Source: Planctomycetota bacterium
GTDB lineage: Bacteria > Planctomycetota > SZUA-567 > H5-PLA8
DNA: 64,000 bases
Direction: 5' to 3'
Assembly: GCA_027493525.1 (NCBI GenBank)
Contig: JAOSKN010000001.1
Coordinates: forward strand, 558,001-622,000
Each line of letters begins with the position of its first letter. The first letter of the stretch is position 1. Positions 7,945 to 17,320 of the stretch are shown piece after piece. Both the position numbers and the translations under genes were made by a program. The notes beneath the pieces are model-generated. The model did no database searches and had not been told where the DNA came from. It saw only the letters and a list, made by a program, of their open reading frames with translations.

Positions 7945-8844
7945 TCAGCGCGCGTCGCAGATCCGCTTCAATTCGTCGAAGAGCGCGTCGAACTCGGCGG
8001 CGGTCTCCGCGTCCATGCAGTAACCCACCGGCCCGCGCACGAGGTCGTTCTTGAAGAGCCCCTGACGCACGAGCTGCCGCTTGTCCACGGCGAGGAACGC
8101 GTCGAGGTTCGGGTACAGCGCGATGATCGAGACCAGCGGGCGGTGGAGGCGCCGGGCCTCCTCGAGGTTGCCCGCGTTCAGCGCGCGCCAGAGCTTCACC
8201 AGCGCCCAGGGCGCGACGCTGCCGGGCATCGTCCCCACGATCCCGCGGTGGTGCGCGTCCACCAGCCCCAGCCCGCCCAGGCCCTCGAAGATCGGCGCGC
8301 CGCCGCCGGTGGCGTCGCGCAGGGCGGAGAGCTTTGGGCCCAGCGGCAGCGCCTCGGGCTTGAACATCATCCGCTCGGGGAAACGCTTGAACAGCCGCGC
8401 CTGGAGTTCGATCGGGATCGGCTGGCCCTGGTAGCCGCTGGCGTCCTGGACCACGATCGGGATCGCGGTGGCCTCCGCCAGCGCCTCGTAGTATGCCTCG
8501 ATCCCCGCCTCGTCGCAGGCCGTGAGGCACGGCGGCGTGACCATCAGCCCCGCCGCGCCGGCGTCCTGCGCGGCCTTCGCGTGCCGCACCGCCAACCGCG
8601 CGCTCTCGGCCCCCGCATGCGCGACCACCGGCCCCCGCCCCCGCGCCGCGCGCACGACCTCCGCCGTGAACCGGTCGCGTTCCGCGTCGCTCTGCCGCAT
8701 GATCTCGCTCGCCAGCCCGATCGCCACGCCGTCCACCTCGTGCGCGAAGAGCCAGTCCACGAGCTTCCGCAGCGTCTCGACGTCGAGATCGCCGCGCTCG
8801 TCGTAGGGCATCTGGATCACCGGAAGAACGCCGTGCAGCTTCAT
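7945..8844 (-). CDS. dihydrodipicolinate synthase / N-acetylneuraminate lyase family aldolase
   Basis: 299 residues forming a TIM-barrel class I aldolase of the DapA/NanA superfamily. The Schiff-base lysine is K162 in M-M-F-K-P-E-A, and G-G-L-G-L and G-T-M-P-G-S-V-A-P-W follow at the usual distance. The segment that normally carries Y-N-x-P reads V-V-Q-D-A-S-G-Y-Q-G, so the substrate pocket differs from true DapA. The neighbouring Gfo/Idh gene on the same strand 49 bases upstream and the sulfatases point to sugar-acid or keto-deoxy-sugar cleavage rather than lysine synthesis; that is inference. Start at 8844 (ATG after GGAG) rather than a longer N-terminus. Confidence 0.8.
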   Translation of the reverse strand: MKLHGVLPVIQMPYDERGDLDVETLRKLVDWLFAHEVDGVAIGLASEIMRQSDAERDRFTAEVVRAARGRGPVVAHAGAESARLAVRHAKAAQDAGAAGLMVTPPCLTACDEAGIEAYYEALAEATAIPIVVQDASGYQGQPIPIELQARLFKRFPERMMFKPEALPLGPKLSALRDATGGGAPIFEGLGGLGLVDAHHRGIVGTMPGSVAPWALVKLWRALNAGNLEEARRLHRPLVSIIALYPNLDAFLAVDKRQLVRQGLFKNDLVRGPVGYCMDAETAAEFDALFDELKRICDAR

Positions 8845-8893
8845 GGGAGCTGGCTCCTCGGCTGAATCTCGAACCGGGCCAACGGCCAAACCT

Positions 8894-9997
8894 TCAGCGC
8901 GCCCAGGGCAGCGGTTGGGGCGGCTTGAAGCGGCTCTTGAGCGTCACGGCGCGCCCCGAGGCGGCCGACTTGAGGATGCCCTCGCAGATCTCGACCACAT
9001 GCGCGGCCTGCTCGCCCGTCGCGCCGTGCGGGCGCTTCGCGCGGATCGCCTCGGCCATATCGAAGATCGCGCGGCCCCACTCCACGCCCTGGTGCGGCGG
9101 GCGCACGTGCGGGAGCGCCACCGCTTCCTTATCCGCCACGCCCTGGTACTTCAGCTCGGGCTCGAAGTTGTGCGCGCTCGGCAGGTACAGCGTGCCCTTA
9201 TCGCCGTGCAGCTCGATCCCGTGCTGCGAGATCGTGCGCACGTAAAAAGAAGCCGTCAATCGCGCCAGCAGCCCGCCCTTGGCGAATTCGAGCATCCCCA
9301 GCGCCCAATCGGGCGTCTGGACCTTGAAGGGCTTGCCCGCGTTCGGGCCGGCCTGGACCTTGCGCTTCGGCAGCAGCGTCCGCCCGAAGCCCGTCACGCG
9401 CTTCACCGGACCGAAAAACGTCGTCAGCACCGTCAGCGGATAGACGCCCACGTCGAAGACCGGCCCGGCGCCCTGCACGTAGAACGGCGCGGGATTCGGA
9501 TGCCACGACTCGATCCGCGCCCAGTTCATCTCCGCGTAGGCCATGCGGACCGTGCCCAGTTTCCCCTCGCGCAGCGCCTTCCACGCCGTCTGCTGCAGCT
9601 CGCCCATCCACGTGAACGGCGAACAGCCCAGCCGCAGCCGCTTCCGCTTCGCCAGCTTGACCAGTTCCAGCGCCTGCTTCGAGGTACTGGAGAGCGGCTT
9701 CTCGCTGTGGACGTGCTTCCCCGCCAGGAGCGCCTGCTTCGTCACCGGGAAATGCGCCGCGGTGTAGGTGAGGTTGATCACCAGGTCCACGTCCGGATCG
9801 GCGAGCAGATCCTCGAGCGCCGCGTGGACGCGAACGCCCTCGGTCCCGGCGTTGGCCAACGCCTGCGCGGCCGCGCGGACCGGATCGTAGGCGGCCACGA
9901 TCCGGACCAGCTCCGGCTTCGTGCGCAGGCTCGCCGCGTAACGCGTCGAGATGTTTCCGCAACCGGCAAAACCCACGCCCAGCGGCTTGGTGCTCAT
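8894..9997 (-). CDS. Gfo/Idh/MocA-family NAD(P)-dependent oxidoreductase
   Basis: 367 residues. The N-terminal Rossmann fold has V-G-F-A-G-C-G-N-I-S, and the family's E-K-P occurs in H-S-E-K-P-L-S-S-T. The second domain is the alpha/beta sheet typical of sugar or inositol dehydrogenases. It likely oxidises or reduces a sugar hydroxyl group and works with the adjacent aldolase. The ATG at 9997 is chosen because the glycine-rich loop lies ten residues after it. No signal peptide. Its upstream region is shared divergently with the first sulfatase and contains a short perfect inverted repeat. Confidence 0.85.
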   Translation of the reverse strand: MSTKPLGVGFAGCGNISTRYAASLRTKPELVRIVAAYDPVRAAAQALANAGTEGVRVHAALEDLLADPDVDLVINLTYTAAHFPVTKQALLAGKHVHSEKPLSSTSKQALELVKLAKRKRLRLGCSPFTWMGELQQTAWKALREGKLGTVRMAYAEMNWARIESWHPNPAPFYVQGAGPVFDVGVYPLTVLTTFFGPVKRVTGFGRTLLPKRKVQAGPNAGKPFKVQTPDWALGMLEFAKGGLLARLTASFYVRTISQHGIELHGDKGTLYLPSAHNFEPELKYQGVADKEAVALPHVRPPHQGVEWGRAIFDMAEAIRAKRPHGATGEQAAHVVEICEGILKSAASGRAVTLKSRFKPPQPLPWAR

Positions 9998-10077
9998 TTG
10001 ATGCGCGTCCTCGGTGCCCGTGATGCGCTCTGGCTTAGCTCCGAAGCATCCCGGCGTAAAGCGCACGAACCGGCATA

Positions 10078-10100
10078 CCCCCTCCCCTTGCGGGAGGGGG
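10078..10100. repeat. short inverted repeat between divergent genes
   Basis: CCCCCTCCC and GGGAGGGGG form a perfect nine-pair stem around CTTGC, followed by CCAGGGGGAGGG. The same kind of C/T-G/A palindrome with a TTGCGGGAG core is a widespread dispersed bacterial repeat. It lies between the oxidoreductase and sulfatase starts and could also affect their transcription. Confidence 0.6.
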
Positions 10101-10183
10101 CCAGGGGGAGGGCTGCGCCTGAAATGCCACCGCGTTCCCGTGCCTCCGAACTACAATGCATTCTTGTTCTTCGGAGCCCCGCC

Positions 10184-11851
10184 ATGCCTCCCGCCGCGCG
10201 CCCCAACGTCGTCTTCATCGTCATGGACGACTTGGCCTGGGGCGACCTGGCCTGCCACGGCAATCCGTTCACGAAGACGCCCAACCTCGATCGGCTCCAC
10301 GCGGCCTCCACGCGCCTGACCCGCTACTACAGCGGGCCGCTCTGCTCCCCGGCGCGCGCGGGCATCATGACCGGGCGCTACCACCTGCGCACGCGCTGCA
10401 TCGACACCTACCTCGGCCGCTCGATGCTGGACCCGTCCGAGCGCACCCTGCCGCAGGCCTTCCGCGCCGGCGGCTACCGCACCGGGCTCTTCGGCAAGTG
10501 GCACCTCGGCGACTGCTACCCGATGCGCCCCTGCGACCTGGGCTTCGAGACCGCGCTCTATCACAAGGGAGGCGGGATCGGGCAGCCCGGCGACCACCCC
10601 GCCAACCACGCGCGCGGCGGCGAGAGCTACTTCGATCCGGTCCTCTTCCGCGACGGCGTCCCCGAACCGGCGCGCGGCTACTGCACCGACCTCTTCTTCG
10701 ACGAGACCCTGCGCTTCGCCGAGGCGCGCCGCGAAGAACCCTTCTTCGCGTACCTCGCCACCAACACGCCCCACGGGCCGCTGGTCGTCGGCGACGCTTG
10801 GTCCGCGCCGTACAAGCAACTCGGCCTGCCCGAGAAGCACGCGAACCTCTACGGCATGGTCGCCAACATCGACTGGAACCTCGGCCGGCTCACGCGGGGG
10901 CTCGAAAAACTGGGCCTCGCCGATCGCACGCTCGTGATCTTCACCTCCGACCACGGGCCCTGCCCGTCGTCGCTCGAGAAAGACCAGCCGCCCGAACGCC
11001 AGGCGCGCTTCAATTCCGGACTGCGCGGCATGAAGGGGCAGCTCTACGACGGCGGCGTCCGCGTGCCGTGCCTCTGGAAGCTGCCGGGGACCCTCGCGCC
11101 CGGCCGCGACCTGGGCGTCCTCGCGCACACCATCGACGTGCTGCCCACGTTAAGCGAACTCTGCGGCCTGCCGGCTTCCGGCGCGAAGCTCGACGGCGTC
11201 AGCCTCTGGCCGTATTTGAAGGGCGCTCGCGCGCCCGAAGCCGCGCCCGCGCGAACCGTCTTCATGCAGTGGCACCGCGGCGACGCGCCGATCCGCTACC
11301 GCAACGCCGGCGCGATCGAAGCGCGATTCAAGTGGTATCGCCCCGAAGAGGACGCCCCCGACGAGTTGTACGACCTGCCCGCCGATCCGTTCGAGACCAG
11401 GAACCTCGCCGCGGACCTGCCCGCCGAGACCGCGCGCCTGCGCGCGCGCTACGACGCCTGGTTCGACGACGTCTCGAGCACCCGCCCCGACAATTACGCC
11501 CCGCCGCGGATTCACGTGGGCACGGAGCACGAGAGCCCCACGGTGCTCAGCCGCCAGGACTGGCGCGTGCACGGAAAAGACGGCTGGATGGACCGGCACT
11601 ACGGGCATTGGGAAGTGAAGCTCTGCGCGCCCGGCCCGTACCGCGTGACGGTGCGTTTCTCGAAGCCGGCGGAAAAGCCCGGCACGCTGCGCGTCCAACT
11701 CGCCGGCCGCGCCTTCGAGGCGCCGCTCGAAGCCGGCTGCGCCGAGGCGCGCCTGGAAACTTCCGCGCTGCCGTTAGGCGACACCCAGGTCGAAGCGTGG
11801 GGCGAGTGCGAGGGCGAGCGGATCTCGCCGCTGTATGTGGAACTGGCTTAA
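10184..11851 (+). CDS. sulfatase (formylglycine-dependent), type I
   Basis: 555 residues. R-P-N-V-V-F-I-V-M-D-D near the start supplies metal-binding Asp residues. C54 in C-S-P-A-R is the cysteine converted to formylglycine, and F-T-S-D-H-G-P supplies later metal ligands. D-E-L-Y-D-L-P-A-D-P-F-E-T-R-N-L is the usual C-terminal subdomain motif, followed by an extra beta-rich tail of about 90 residues. No signal peptide is encoded: the protein begins M-P-P-A-A-R-P-N, so it may act in the cytoplasm or leave by another route. The reading frame continues far upstream, but that part is antisense to two clear genes and is not used; GGAG precedes the ATG at 10184. Confidence 0.9.
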   Translation: MPPAARPNVVFIVMDDLAWGDLACHGNPFTKTPNLDRLHAASTRLTRYYSGPLCSPARAGIMTGRYHLRTRCIDTYLGRSMLDPSERTLPQAFRAGGYRTGLFGKWHLGDCYPMRPCDLGFETALYHKGGGIGQPGDHPANHARGGESYFDPVLFRDGVPEPARGYCTDLFFDETLRFAEARREEPFFAYLATNTPHGPLVVGDAWSAPYKQLGLPEKHANLYGMVANIDWNLGRLTRGLEKLGLADRTLVIFTSDHGPCPSSLEKDQPPERQARFNSGLRGMKGQLYDGGVRVPCLWKLPGTLAPGRDLGVLAHTIDVLPTLSELCGLPASGAKLDGVSLWPYLKGARAPEAAPARTVFMQWHRGDAPIRYRNAGAIEARFKWYRPEEDAPDELYDLPADPFETRNLAADLPAETARLRARYDAWFDDVSSTRPDNYAPPRIHVGTEHESPTVLSRQDWRVHGKDGWMDRHYGHWEVKLCAPGPYRVTVRFSKPAEKPGTLRVQLAGRAFEAPLEAGCAEARLETSALPLGDTQVEAWGECEGERISPLYVELA

Positions 11852-11898
11852 ATTGGCCTGTAGTCGGTCGCCCGCACCTAAAATTTCAATCAGGGCGC

Positions 11899-12813
11899 CT
11901 ACTCTGGAGATTCCTCGAGCCGCTGCTTCCGCCAAGCCTCCCAATCGGCCTTGAAGTCCGCCCAACGCTTGCCTTCGTTTGGAATAGGATTTCGCGTGCC
12001 AAAGAACCGGCGCGTCTCATGGTTCAGGTTGTCGTCCCTCAAATTCGCCGTCACACCAAGTCCGGCGTAGGCTTCCTGCAGCTCCGCCAATGCCAGACTC
12101 ACGGCGAATTCAAGTATGAGTTCACGGCGTCTCCGCTCCATGTCCGTATTGAAGCTGAAGACCAGGAGCCGATCCCTGCCTCCATCCTTCAACTCCGCGG
12201 TCCAACCTTCCGCAGCAAAAGCACCAAGTTCCTTGCGCAGGGAAAGTGGCAAATCGTCCTGCAAGGCCTGGAAGCCAAGCTTCTGCGCCAGCGTGTGCTT
12301 GATCTGCGAATCGTGCTGGGCATCGGAACTGCGGAAACAGATGGCCCCGCGATCCAGGTTTACCCGCGTGAAAGTCAAAGTGGAGTTCAGGTAGACAGGC
12401 AGAGCCGCAAGGCTTCCTATGAGCAGCATGCAGAGCATCAACGAGCCCAATGAAAAACGGCGGATGTAGATCCAGCCTGCCAGGCACAGCAATAACGTGC
12501 CCAGTGGCAAGGCCACGGCGGCCGCTGGCAGGAGGAGAGAATATAGCGCGTTGCTCCCTGCGTCCGGTAAAATGATGAGGTGGTATCCATCAACCGCATT
12601 CGGCAGGGATGATTCCTTGATGCGGATGAAATACCTAAACTCTATCGGCTCCCAATAGCATCCGGCAACCAGCATGAGCAGGCCCAACGCAAGGAACCCC
12701 AGGCCCGCAAGCGGCAATACCACCATGCCCAAACGAGCCAAGAGAGACCTACTCGGCTGCCCATTCGGCAGAGCGTGGAGGTTCGGCGACTCCTCCTCCA
12801 TGGAACTCTTCAT
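11899..12813 (-). CDS. hypothetical membrane protein
   Basis: 304 residues. After a hydrophilic N-terminus there are hydrophobic segments near residues 28-50 (V-V-L-P-L-A-G-L-G-F-L-A), 88-115 and 120-142, then a soluble C-terminal half rich in charged helices (R-R-R-R-E-L-I-L-E-F) ending in W-R-K-Q-R-L-E-E-S. Its base composition is visibly less GC-rich than the sulfatases on either side. No family recognised. It lies convergent with the first sulfatase and upstream of the second on the same strand. Confidence 0.6.
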   Translation of the reverse strand: MKSSMEEESPNLHALPNGQPSRSLLARLGMVVLPLAGLGFLALGLLMLVAGCYWEPIEFRYFIRIKESSLPNAVDGYHLIILPDAGSNALYSLLLPAAAVALPLGTLLLCLAGWIYIRRFSLGSLMLCMLLIGSLAALPVYLNSTLTFTRVNLDRGAICFRSSDAQHDSQIKHTLAQKLGFQALQDDLPLSLRKELGAFAAEGWTAELKDGGRDRLLVFSFNTDMERRRRELILEFAVSLALAELQEAYAGLGVTANLRDDNLNHETRRFFGTRNPIPNEGKRWADFKADWEAWRKQRLEESPE

Positions 12814-12843
12814 GACCCGTACCTCGTTCTTGCCGTCTGCCTC

Positions 12844-14319
12844 TCACAACAGCACGATATCCTTCTCCATCTCCGGCGGCGGGACCGGCAAGGTATCCTC
12901 GTGCGGAGGCGCGACGGCGCGGCCCCAGGCCTCGATGACCCTCACCTCCGCCTGCGCCCGCGCGTTCTCCCGCGCGACCGCCTCGCCGTCCCAGACCTCG
13001 CCGATCCGCTTCAGCAGCTTCGCGCGAATCTCCGCGTATTCCGGCGCGCCGCCCAGGTCCTTCAACTCGGCCGGATCGGACTCCAGATCGAAGAGCGCCG
13101 GCTGCGCGTCCCCTTGATAGGTCCAGAGCTTCCAGCGGCCCTGCCGGATCATGCAGCTTGGCGGATCGTGCTTCGCGCCGACGAACTCGCTGAACGTCTC
13201 GTCCACCCAGTTCACCGGCGCGCGGCCTTCCAGGAACCCGCGCAGGCTGCGCCCGGCCGCATGCGGCAGCGGCGCGCCGCCGCCCACGTCGATGCAGGTC
13301 GGCCCGAGGTCCACCAGGTTGCAGACGGCCTCGCACGTGGCGCCCTGCGGCACGCCGGGGCCGCGCGCCAGCAGGGGCACGCCCGCGCTGCCTTCGTAGT
13401 AATTGCTCTTCCACCAGCAGCCGTGCTCGCCGGCCATCTCGCCGTGATCGGACGTGTAAAGCACCAGCGTATCTTCCGAAAGTCCCGACGCCTCCAGCGC
13501 CTCCAGCAGCAACCCGAAATTCCGATCGAGGTATTCGCAGAGCCCGTAGTAGGCCGCGCGCGCGTTGCGGATCGTCCGTTCCGGAAGCGGGTCATGGATC
13601 CCGCGCAGTTCTTGAAAGCGCCGGATGCTCGGCGGGAGCGCCGCGCGTTCGGCTTCGCTCAGCGCGGGGGCCTCGATCCGCTCCGCGTAATACTCGAACA
13701 GCTCCCGCGGGCAGATGAACGGGCAGTGCGGGAGCACCCACCCCACGACCGCCGCGAAAGGCCGGCGCGCTTTCGCGCGCCCCTGCTCGTGCAGGTAGCG
13801 GCAGGCCGCCGCGGTCACCTGGTCGTCGAAGAGTTGGTACGCCGTGGTGCCGTGCCCGTTGACCTCGACGCACGCGCGCGACTGGCCGCTGCTCGCGCTG
13901 GAGAACTTCGTCCAGCGCGGGCCGCCCACCTCCGGCGCGCCAGGGTGCCGCGCGGAGTATTCCCCGATGGGCCGGCGCTCGAAACCGTGCCGCTGGTCGG
14001 ACCCGTTAAAGTGCATCCGCCCCAGCAGCGCCGTCTCGTAGCCGGCCGCGCCCAGCGCGTGCGCCCAGGTGGGAATCCCCGAACTCAGGATCTGGCTGTT
14101 CCCCCAGACCCGGTTGCCGCTGGGATAGCGCGAGGTCATGAAGCTCATCCGGCTCGGGCAGCACAGCGGCCCCGGGCAATAGGCGTCCGTGAAGCGCAGG
14201 CCCTCGGCGGCGAAGCGGTCGAGGTTCGGCGTGCGGACGATCGGCTCGCCGGCGCAGCCCATGAAGGACCGGTTATGCTGGTCGGAAAGCACGATCAGGA
14301 TATTGGGGCGTTCGGGCAT
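12844..14319 (-). CDS. sulfatase, type I, tandem paralogue A
   Basis: 491 residues. M-P-E-R-P-N-I-L-I-V-L-S-D-Q-H opens the alkaline-phosphatase-like fold. C53 in C-C-P-S-R is the formylglycine site, and Y-T-S-D-H-G-E-M-A-G-E-H-G carries the C-terminal metal ligands. It is closely similar to the next upstream gene over most of its length (shared T-W-A-H-A-L-G-A-A-G-Y-E-T-A-L, G-S-D-Q-R-H-G-F-E), indicating a local duplication. GGAG lies seven bases before the ATG at 14319. No signal peptide. The substrate cannot be read from sequence; the H-G-C-W-W-K-S motif is shared only by the two paralogues here. Confidence 0.9.
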   Translation of the reverse strand: MPERPNILIVLSDQHNRSFMGCAGEPIVRTPNLDRFAAEGLRFTDAYCPGPLCCPSRMSFMTSRYPSGNRVWGNSQILSSGIPTWAHALGAAGYETALLGRMHFNGSDQRHGFERRPIGEYSARHPGAPEVGGPRWTKFSSASSGQSRACVEVNGHGTTAYQLFDDQVTAAACRYLHEQGRAKARRPFAAVVGWVLPHCPFICPRELFEYYAERIEAPALSEAERAALPPSIRRFQELRGIHDPLPERTIRNARAAYYGLCEYLDRNFGLLLEALEASGLSEDTLVLYTSDHGEMAGEHGCWWKSNYYEGSAGVPLLARGPGVPQGATCEAVCNLVDLGPTCIDVGGGAPLPHAAGRSLRGFLEGRAPVNWVDETFSEFVGAKHDPPSCMIRQGRWKLWTYQGDAQPALFDLESDPAELKDLGGAPEYAEIRAKLLKRIGEVWDGEAVARENARAQAEVRVIEAWGRAVAPPHEDTLPVPPPEMEKDIVLL

Positions 14320-14360
14320 GTTCGAGCTCCAGGTTCTGCGCCGCGTTTGCGCGCGGCCGG

Positions 14361-15842
14361 TTACACCAGCACCACATCCCCCTCGTACTCCGGCGGCGGC
14401 GCGGGCAGGTTGTCCGGGTGCGCCGGCTTCACCGCGCGGCCCCACGCCGAGATGACCTTCATCTCCGCGTTCAGCGCCTCCGTCTCGCGCAGCGTCCGCG
14501 CGCCGTCCCAGACCGCGCCGATCCGGCTCAACAGGTCCGCGCGCAGCTCCGCGTGCTCCGGCGCGGAGCCCAGGTCGTTCAGCTCGTCCGGGTCGGCCTC
14601 CAGGTCGAAGAGCGCCGGCGGCAGGTCGTCGTGATACGTCCAGAGCTTCCACCTGCCGCGCCGGATCATGCAGCTCGGCGGATCGCCCCACGTCGGCCCC
14701 AGTTCGCTGAAGGTCTCGCGCGAAGCGTTCTCGGCGCGCGCGCCCTGAAAAATGCCCGCGAGGCTCTTTCCGTCGGCGAACGGGAGCGGCTCGCCGCCGG
14801 CCAGCTCGACGAACGTCGGCCCCAGGTCCAGCAGGTTGCAGATCGCCTCGCTCGACGCGCCCGCAGGGACCCGCCCGGGCCAGCGCGCCAGCAGCGGGAC
14901 GCCCGCGCTGTTCTGGTAATAGCTGCTCTTCCACCAGCAGCCGTGCTCGCCGGCCATCTCGCCGTGGTCGGAGCAGTACACCACCAGCGTATCCTCGGCC
15001 AGCCCGGCTTCGTCCAGCGCGCCGAGCACGCGCCCGATGTTCCGGTCGGTGTGCTCGCAGAGCGCGTGGTAGGCCGCGCGCGCGTGGCGGACCTGCGCCT
15101 CGCTGAAGGGGCGCAGGATGTCGCGGTGCTCGCGAAAGCGCCGGATCGTCGGCGGCTGCGTCTCGTGCGGGTCGACGGCTTCGCGCGGAACCTCGACGCG
15201 CTCGAGGTAGGCCTCGAAAAGCTCCTTCGGCGCGATGAACGGGCAGTGCGGCAGCCAGAAGCTCGCCACGGCGGCGAAGGGCCGCCCGCCGCGCGCGCGC
15301 CCTTTTTCCCGCAGGTACGCGACGGCGCCCTCGGCGACGTGCTCGTCGAGATACTGCCCGTCGGTGTGCCCGTGCCCGGCGATCTCCACGGCCACGCGCC
15401 GCTGGCCCTGGGACTCCCCTGAATAATGCGCGAAGCGCGGCCCGCCGCGTTCGGGCTCGCCCGGATGCCGCGCGTGGAATTCGCCCACCGGGCGCAGCTC
15501 GAAGCCGTGCCGCTGGTCGGAGCCCACGAAATGCATCCGCCCGATCAGCGCCGTCTCGTACCCCGCCGCGCCCAGCGCGTGCGCCCAGGTCGGAATGCCG
15601 GAGGAAAGAATGTGGCTGTTCGTCCAGACATGATTGTTCGTCGGCCGCCGCCCCGTCATGAAGCTCATCCGCGACGGCACGCACCACGGCGAAGCGCAGT
15701 AGCAGCCCGTGAAGCGCGTCCCTTCGGCGGCGAGCCGGTCCAGGTTCGGCGTGCGCGCGACCGGGTGCCCCGCGCAGCCCATGAAGGATGGGTTGTGCTG
15801 GTCGGTCATGATCACGAGGACATTCGGGCGTTCGGCGGGCAT
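14361..15842 (-). CDS. sulfatase, type I, tandem paralogue B
   Basis: 493 residues, first of the tandem pair. Key features are R-P-N-V-L-V-I-M-T-D-Q-H-N, C54 in C-V-P-S-R, and Y-C-S-D-H-G-E-M-A-G-E-H-G. The C-terminal W-K-L-W-T-Y-H-D-D and L-F-D-L-E-A-D-P-D-E-L-N-D-L repeat almost exactly in paralogue A. Only 41 bases separate the two, so they are probably co-transcribed and may remove sulfate from two positions of one glycan. No signal peptide. Maturation needs a formylglycine-generating enzyme, none of which is seen in this window. Confidence 0.9.
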   Translation of the reverse strand: MPAERPNVLVIMTDQHNPSFMGCAGHPVARTPNLDRLAAEGTRFTGCYCASPWCVPSRMSFMTGRRPTNNHVWTNSHILSSGIPTWAHALGAAGYETALIGRMHFVGSDQRHGFELRPVGEFHARHPGEPERGGPRFAHYSGESQGQRRVAVEIAGHGHTDGQYLDEHVAEGAVAYLREKGRARGGRPFAAVASFWLPHCPFIAPKELFEAYLERVEVPREAVDPHETQPPTIRRFREHRDILRPFSEAQVRHARAAYHALCEHTDRNIGRVLGALDEAGLAEDTLVVYCSDHGEMAGEHGCWWKSSYYQNSAGVPLLARWPGRVPAGASSEAICNLLDLGPTFVELAGGEPLPFADGKSLAGIFQGARAENASRETFSELGPTWGDPPSCMIRRGRWKLWTYHDDLPPALFDLEADPDELNDLGSAPEHAELRADLLSRIGAVWDGARTLRETEALNAEMKVISAWGRAVKPAHPDNLPAPPPEYEGDVVLV

Positions 15843-15941
15843 GGGAGGCTCCGTGGTGAGGGAGCCTATCCTAGCAGCTCAGGCACAGGAGGACAGTACG
15901 CACCATTGGGCCAGCGTATGCAGTTCGTTGTATTGTAGTAT

Positions 15942-15993
15942 TCAGTTTGCCGTTTGCTGTTTGTTTGGAATTTGATTCTTGCCGTTTGGAATT
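15942..15993. repeat. T/G-rich low-GC spacer with repeated GTTTGGAATT-like words
   Basis: A run of TTTG-containing words (GTTTGCCG, GTTTGCTG, GTTTGGAATT twice) stands out from the surrounding GC-rich sequence, just after the stop of the SpoIID-like gene. It recalls the TTTGG/TTCTTG words flanking the four-helix-bundle gene near 60 kb, but it is not an exact copy. Confidence 0.3.
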
Positions 15994-16000
15994 ACCGCAG

Positions 16001-17320
16001 TCACCGCATCGCCGTCCGCTCGCCGTACTGCTTCGTCAGGTCCGCGCCGGGATAATAGAAGCCGAGAATCTGCCGGTAACCGTAGCCCTGCTGCGCCATC
16101 CCCTGGCTGCCGTACTGGCACATCCCCACGCCGTGCCCGAAGCCGCGCCCTGAGAACTCGAAGGCCGAACCCGCGTCGCTCACCCGGTCGATCCAGACCG
16201 ACCTCAGCACGCCGGCGCCGGCGATGAGCCGGAAGCGGTTGGCGGGCAGCTCGAAACTCCCCTGCGCATGAACGACCTCCACCCGCTCCGCGCGGCGCGG
16301 GCTGCGCGGGGTGGCGATGAAGCGCAGCCCCCGCAGCGCGCCGACGCTCCGCCCGCCCAGCTCCGGCGCGGCGGCGAGCTTCTGCCGCAGCTCTTCCTTG
16401 TCCAGCCTCGCGGTCCAGGCGTTCACGGGACTGATCGAGCTGAACGGGGAACTCACCCCGCGCAGCGGCGGCAGCGGCGCCTGTTCCGTGAAGACCGTCT
16501 CGACGGCCTCCGTATGCCCGCCGCTGGTGGAATGGAAGTACGTCGGGAAGAGCTGCCCGCGGCAGGTGACGACCAGCCCGCGCGTCGCGCCGGCGGCCTC
16601 GCGCAACGCCGGCTCGTCCCGGAAGCCGGCCTTGAAGACCTGGCTCATCACGTCGGCCTCGACGTCGTACGCGTCGTGCCCGCGCGCGCGCATCTGGTTC
16701 AAGGCATAGCTGCGGCTGGCGACGGCCTGCGCCTTCAGCGCCTCCGGATGCCAGCGCGCATAGGGGACCTCGCCCGCAAGGACGCCGCACAGGTAGTCCT
16801 CCAGCGGCAGGTGCGCGACGACCGTCAGCGCGCCGGCGGCCGGATCGCGGTAGACGCTCAGCTTCGGCGCGACCTCTTGCCCGTTCAGCATAAGGTATGC
16901 CCGTGCGTCGGAACTGGTCAGTTCAAGCTGGACCGCGCGCCCCAGCCCCTGCCCATTGATGCTCAAGGCCGGCTGGTCGCGGATCAGCAGAACCCCCGCG
17001 CTCGCCTGGATCGGCCCGATGGAGGCATCGTCGCCGCGGATCGTCGCACCTTGCGTCGAAGTCAGGCGAACCTCGTGCACCTTCTTTAGCACAGCGACTC
17101 GAATAATGGGCTCGTCCGAGGCCAGCGCGTCGGGCGCCGGCGTCATGGGCGTGGGCTCCTGGCGCGCGCTTCCGGACCGTGTGGATTTTGACTTCTTGGT
17201 GCAGGAGAAGAGGCTCAGCATCGTCACCACGGAAACAGCCCCCAACAAAAAGCCCCTGCGCAAGGGGCAGGCTAGGATTCGTCGTACGGACCGGGAAGGC
17301 GAGTACCGATTTCTGCGCAT
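16001..17320 (-). CDS. SpoIID/LytB-domain lipoprotein
   Basis: 439 residues. A basic leader and hydrophobic stretch (F-L-L-G-A-V-S-V-V-T-M-L) end in L-F-S-C at about residue 40, a lipobox. The SpoIID/LytB domain follows, with H-L-P-L-E-D-Y-L-C-G-V-L, the conserved S-Y-A-L-N-Q-M and T-Y-F-H-S-T-S-G-G-H-T-E, and finally G-R-G-F-G-H-G-V-G-M-C-Q-Y-G. SpoIID is a peptidoglycan lytic transglycosylase for denuded glycan strands, and LytB proteins modify amidases. In a non-sporulating organism this is likely a cell-wall remodelling enzyme. An AAGG ribosome site precedes the ATG at 17320. Confidence 0.85.
   Translation of the reverse strand: MRRNRYSPSRSVRRILACPLRRGFLLGAVSVVTMLSLFSCTKKSKSTRSGSARQEPTPMTPAPDALASDEPIIRVAVLKKVHEVRLTSTQGATIRGDDASIGPIQASAGVLLIRDQPALSINGQGLGRAVQLELTSSDARAYLMLNGQEVAPKLSVYRDPAAGALTVVAHLPLEDYLCGVLAGEVPYARWHPEALKAQAVASRSYALNQMRARGHDAYDVEADVMSQVFKAGFRDEPALREAAGATRGLVVTCRGQLFPTYFHSTSGGHTEAVETVFTEQAPLPPLRGVSSPFSSISPVNAWTARLDKEELRQKLAAAPELGGRSVGALRGLRFIATPRSPRRAERVEVVHAQGSFELPANRFRLIAGAGVLRSVWIDRVSDAGSAFEFSGRGFGHGVGMCQYGSQGMAQQGYGYRQILGFYYPGADLTKQYGERTAMR

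Noticed and set aside
8843..10183. An open frame extending the first sulfatase upstream by 447 codons
   Set aside because: It runs antisense to the aldolase and oxidoreductase genes; the conserved sulfatase start and ribosome site are at 10184.
12844..15687. A single 947-codon fusion of the two tandem sulfatases
   Set aside because: The frame merely continues past the second gene's start into the other gene's wrong frame; each sulfatase has its own start, stop and ribosome site.
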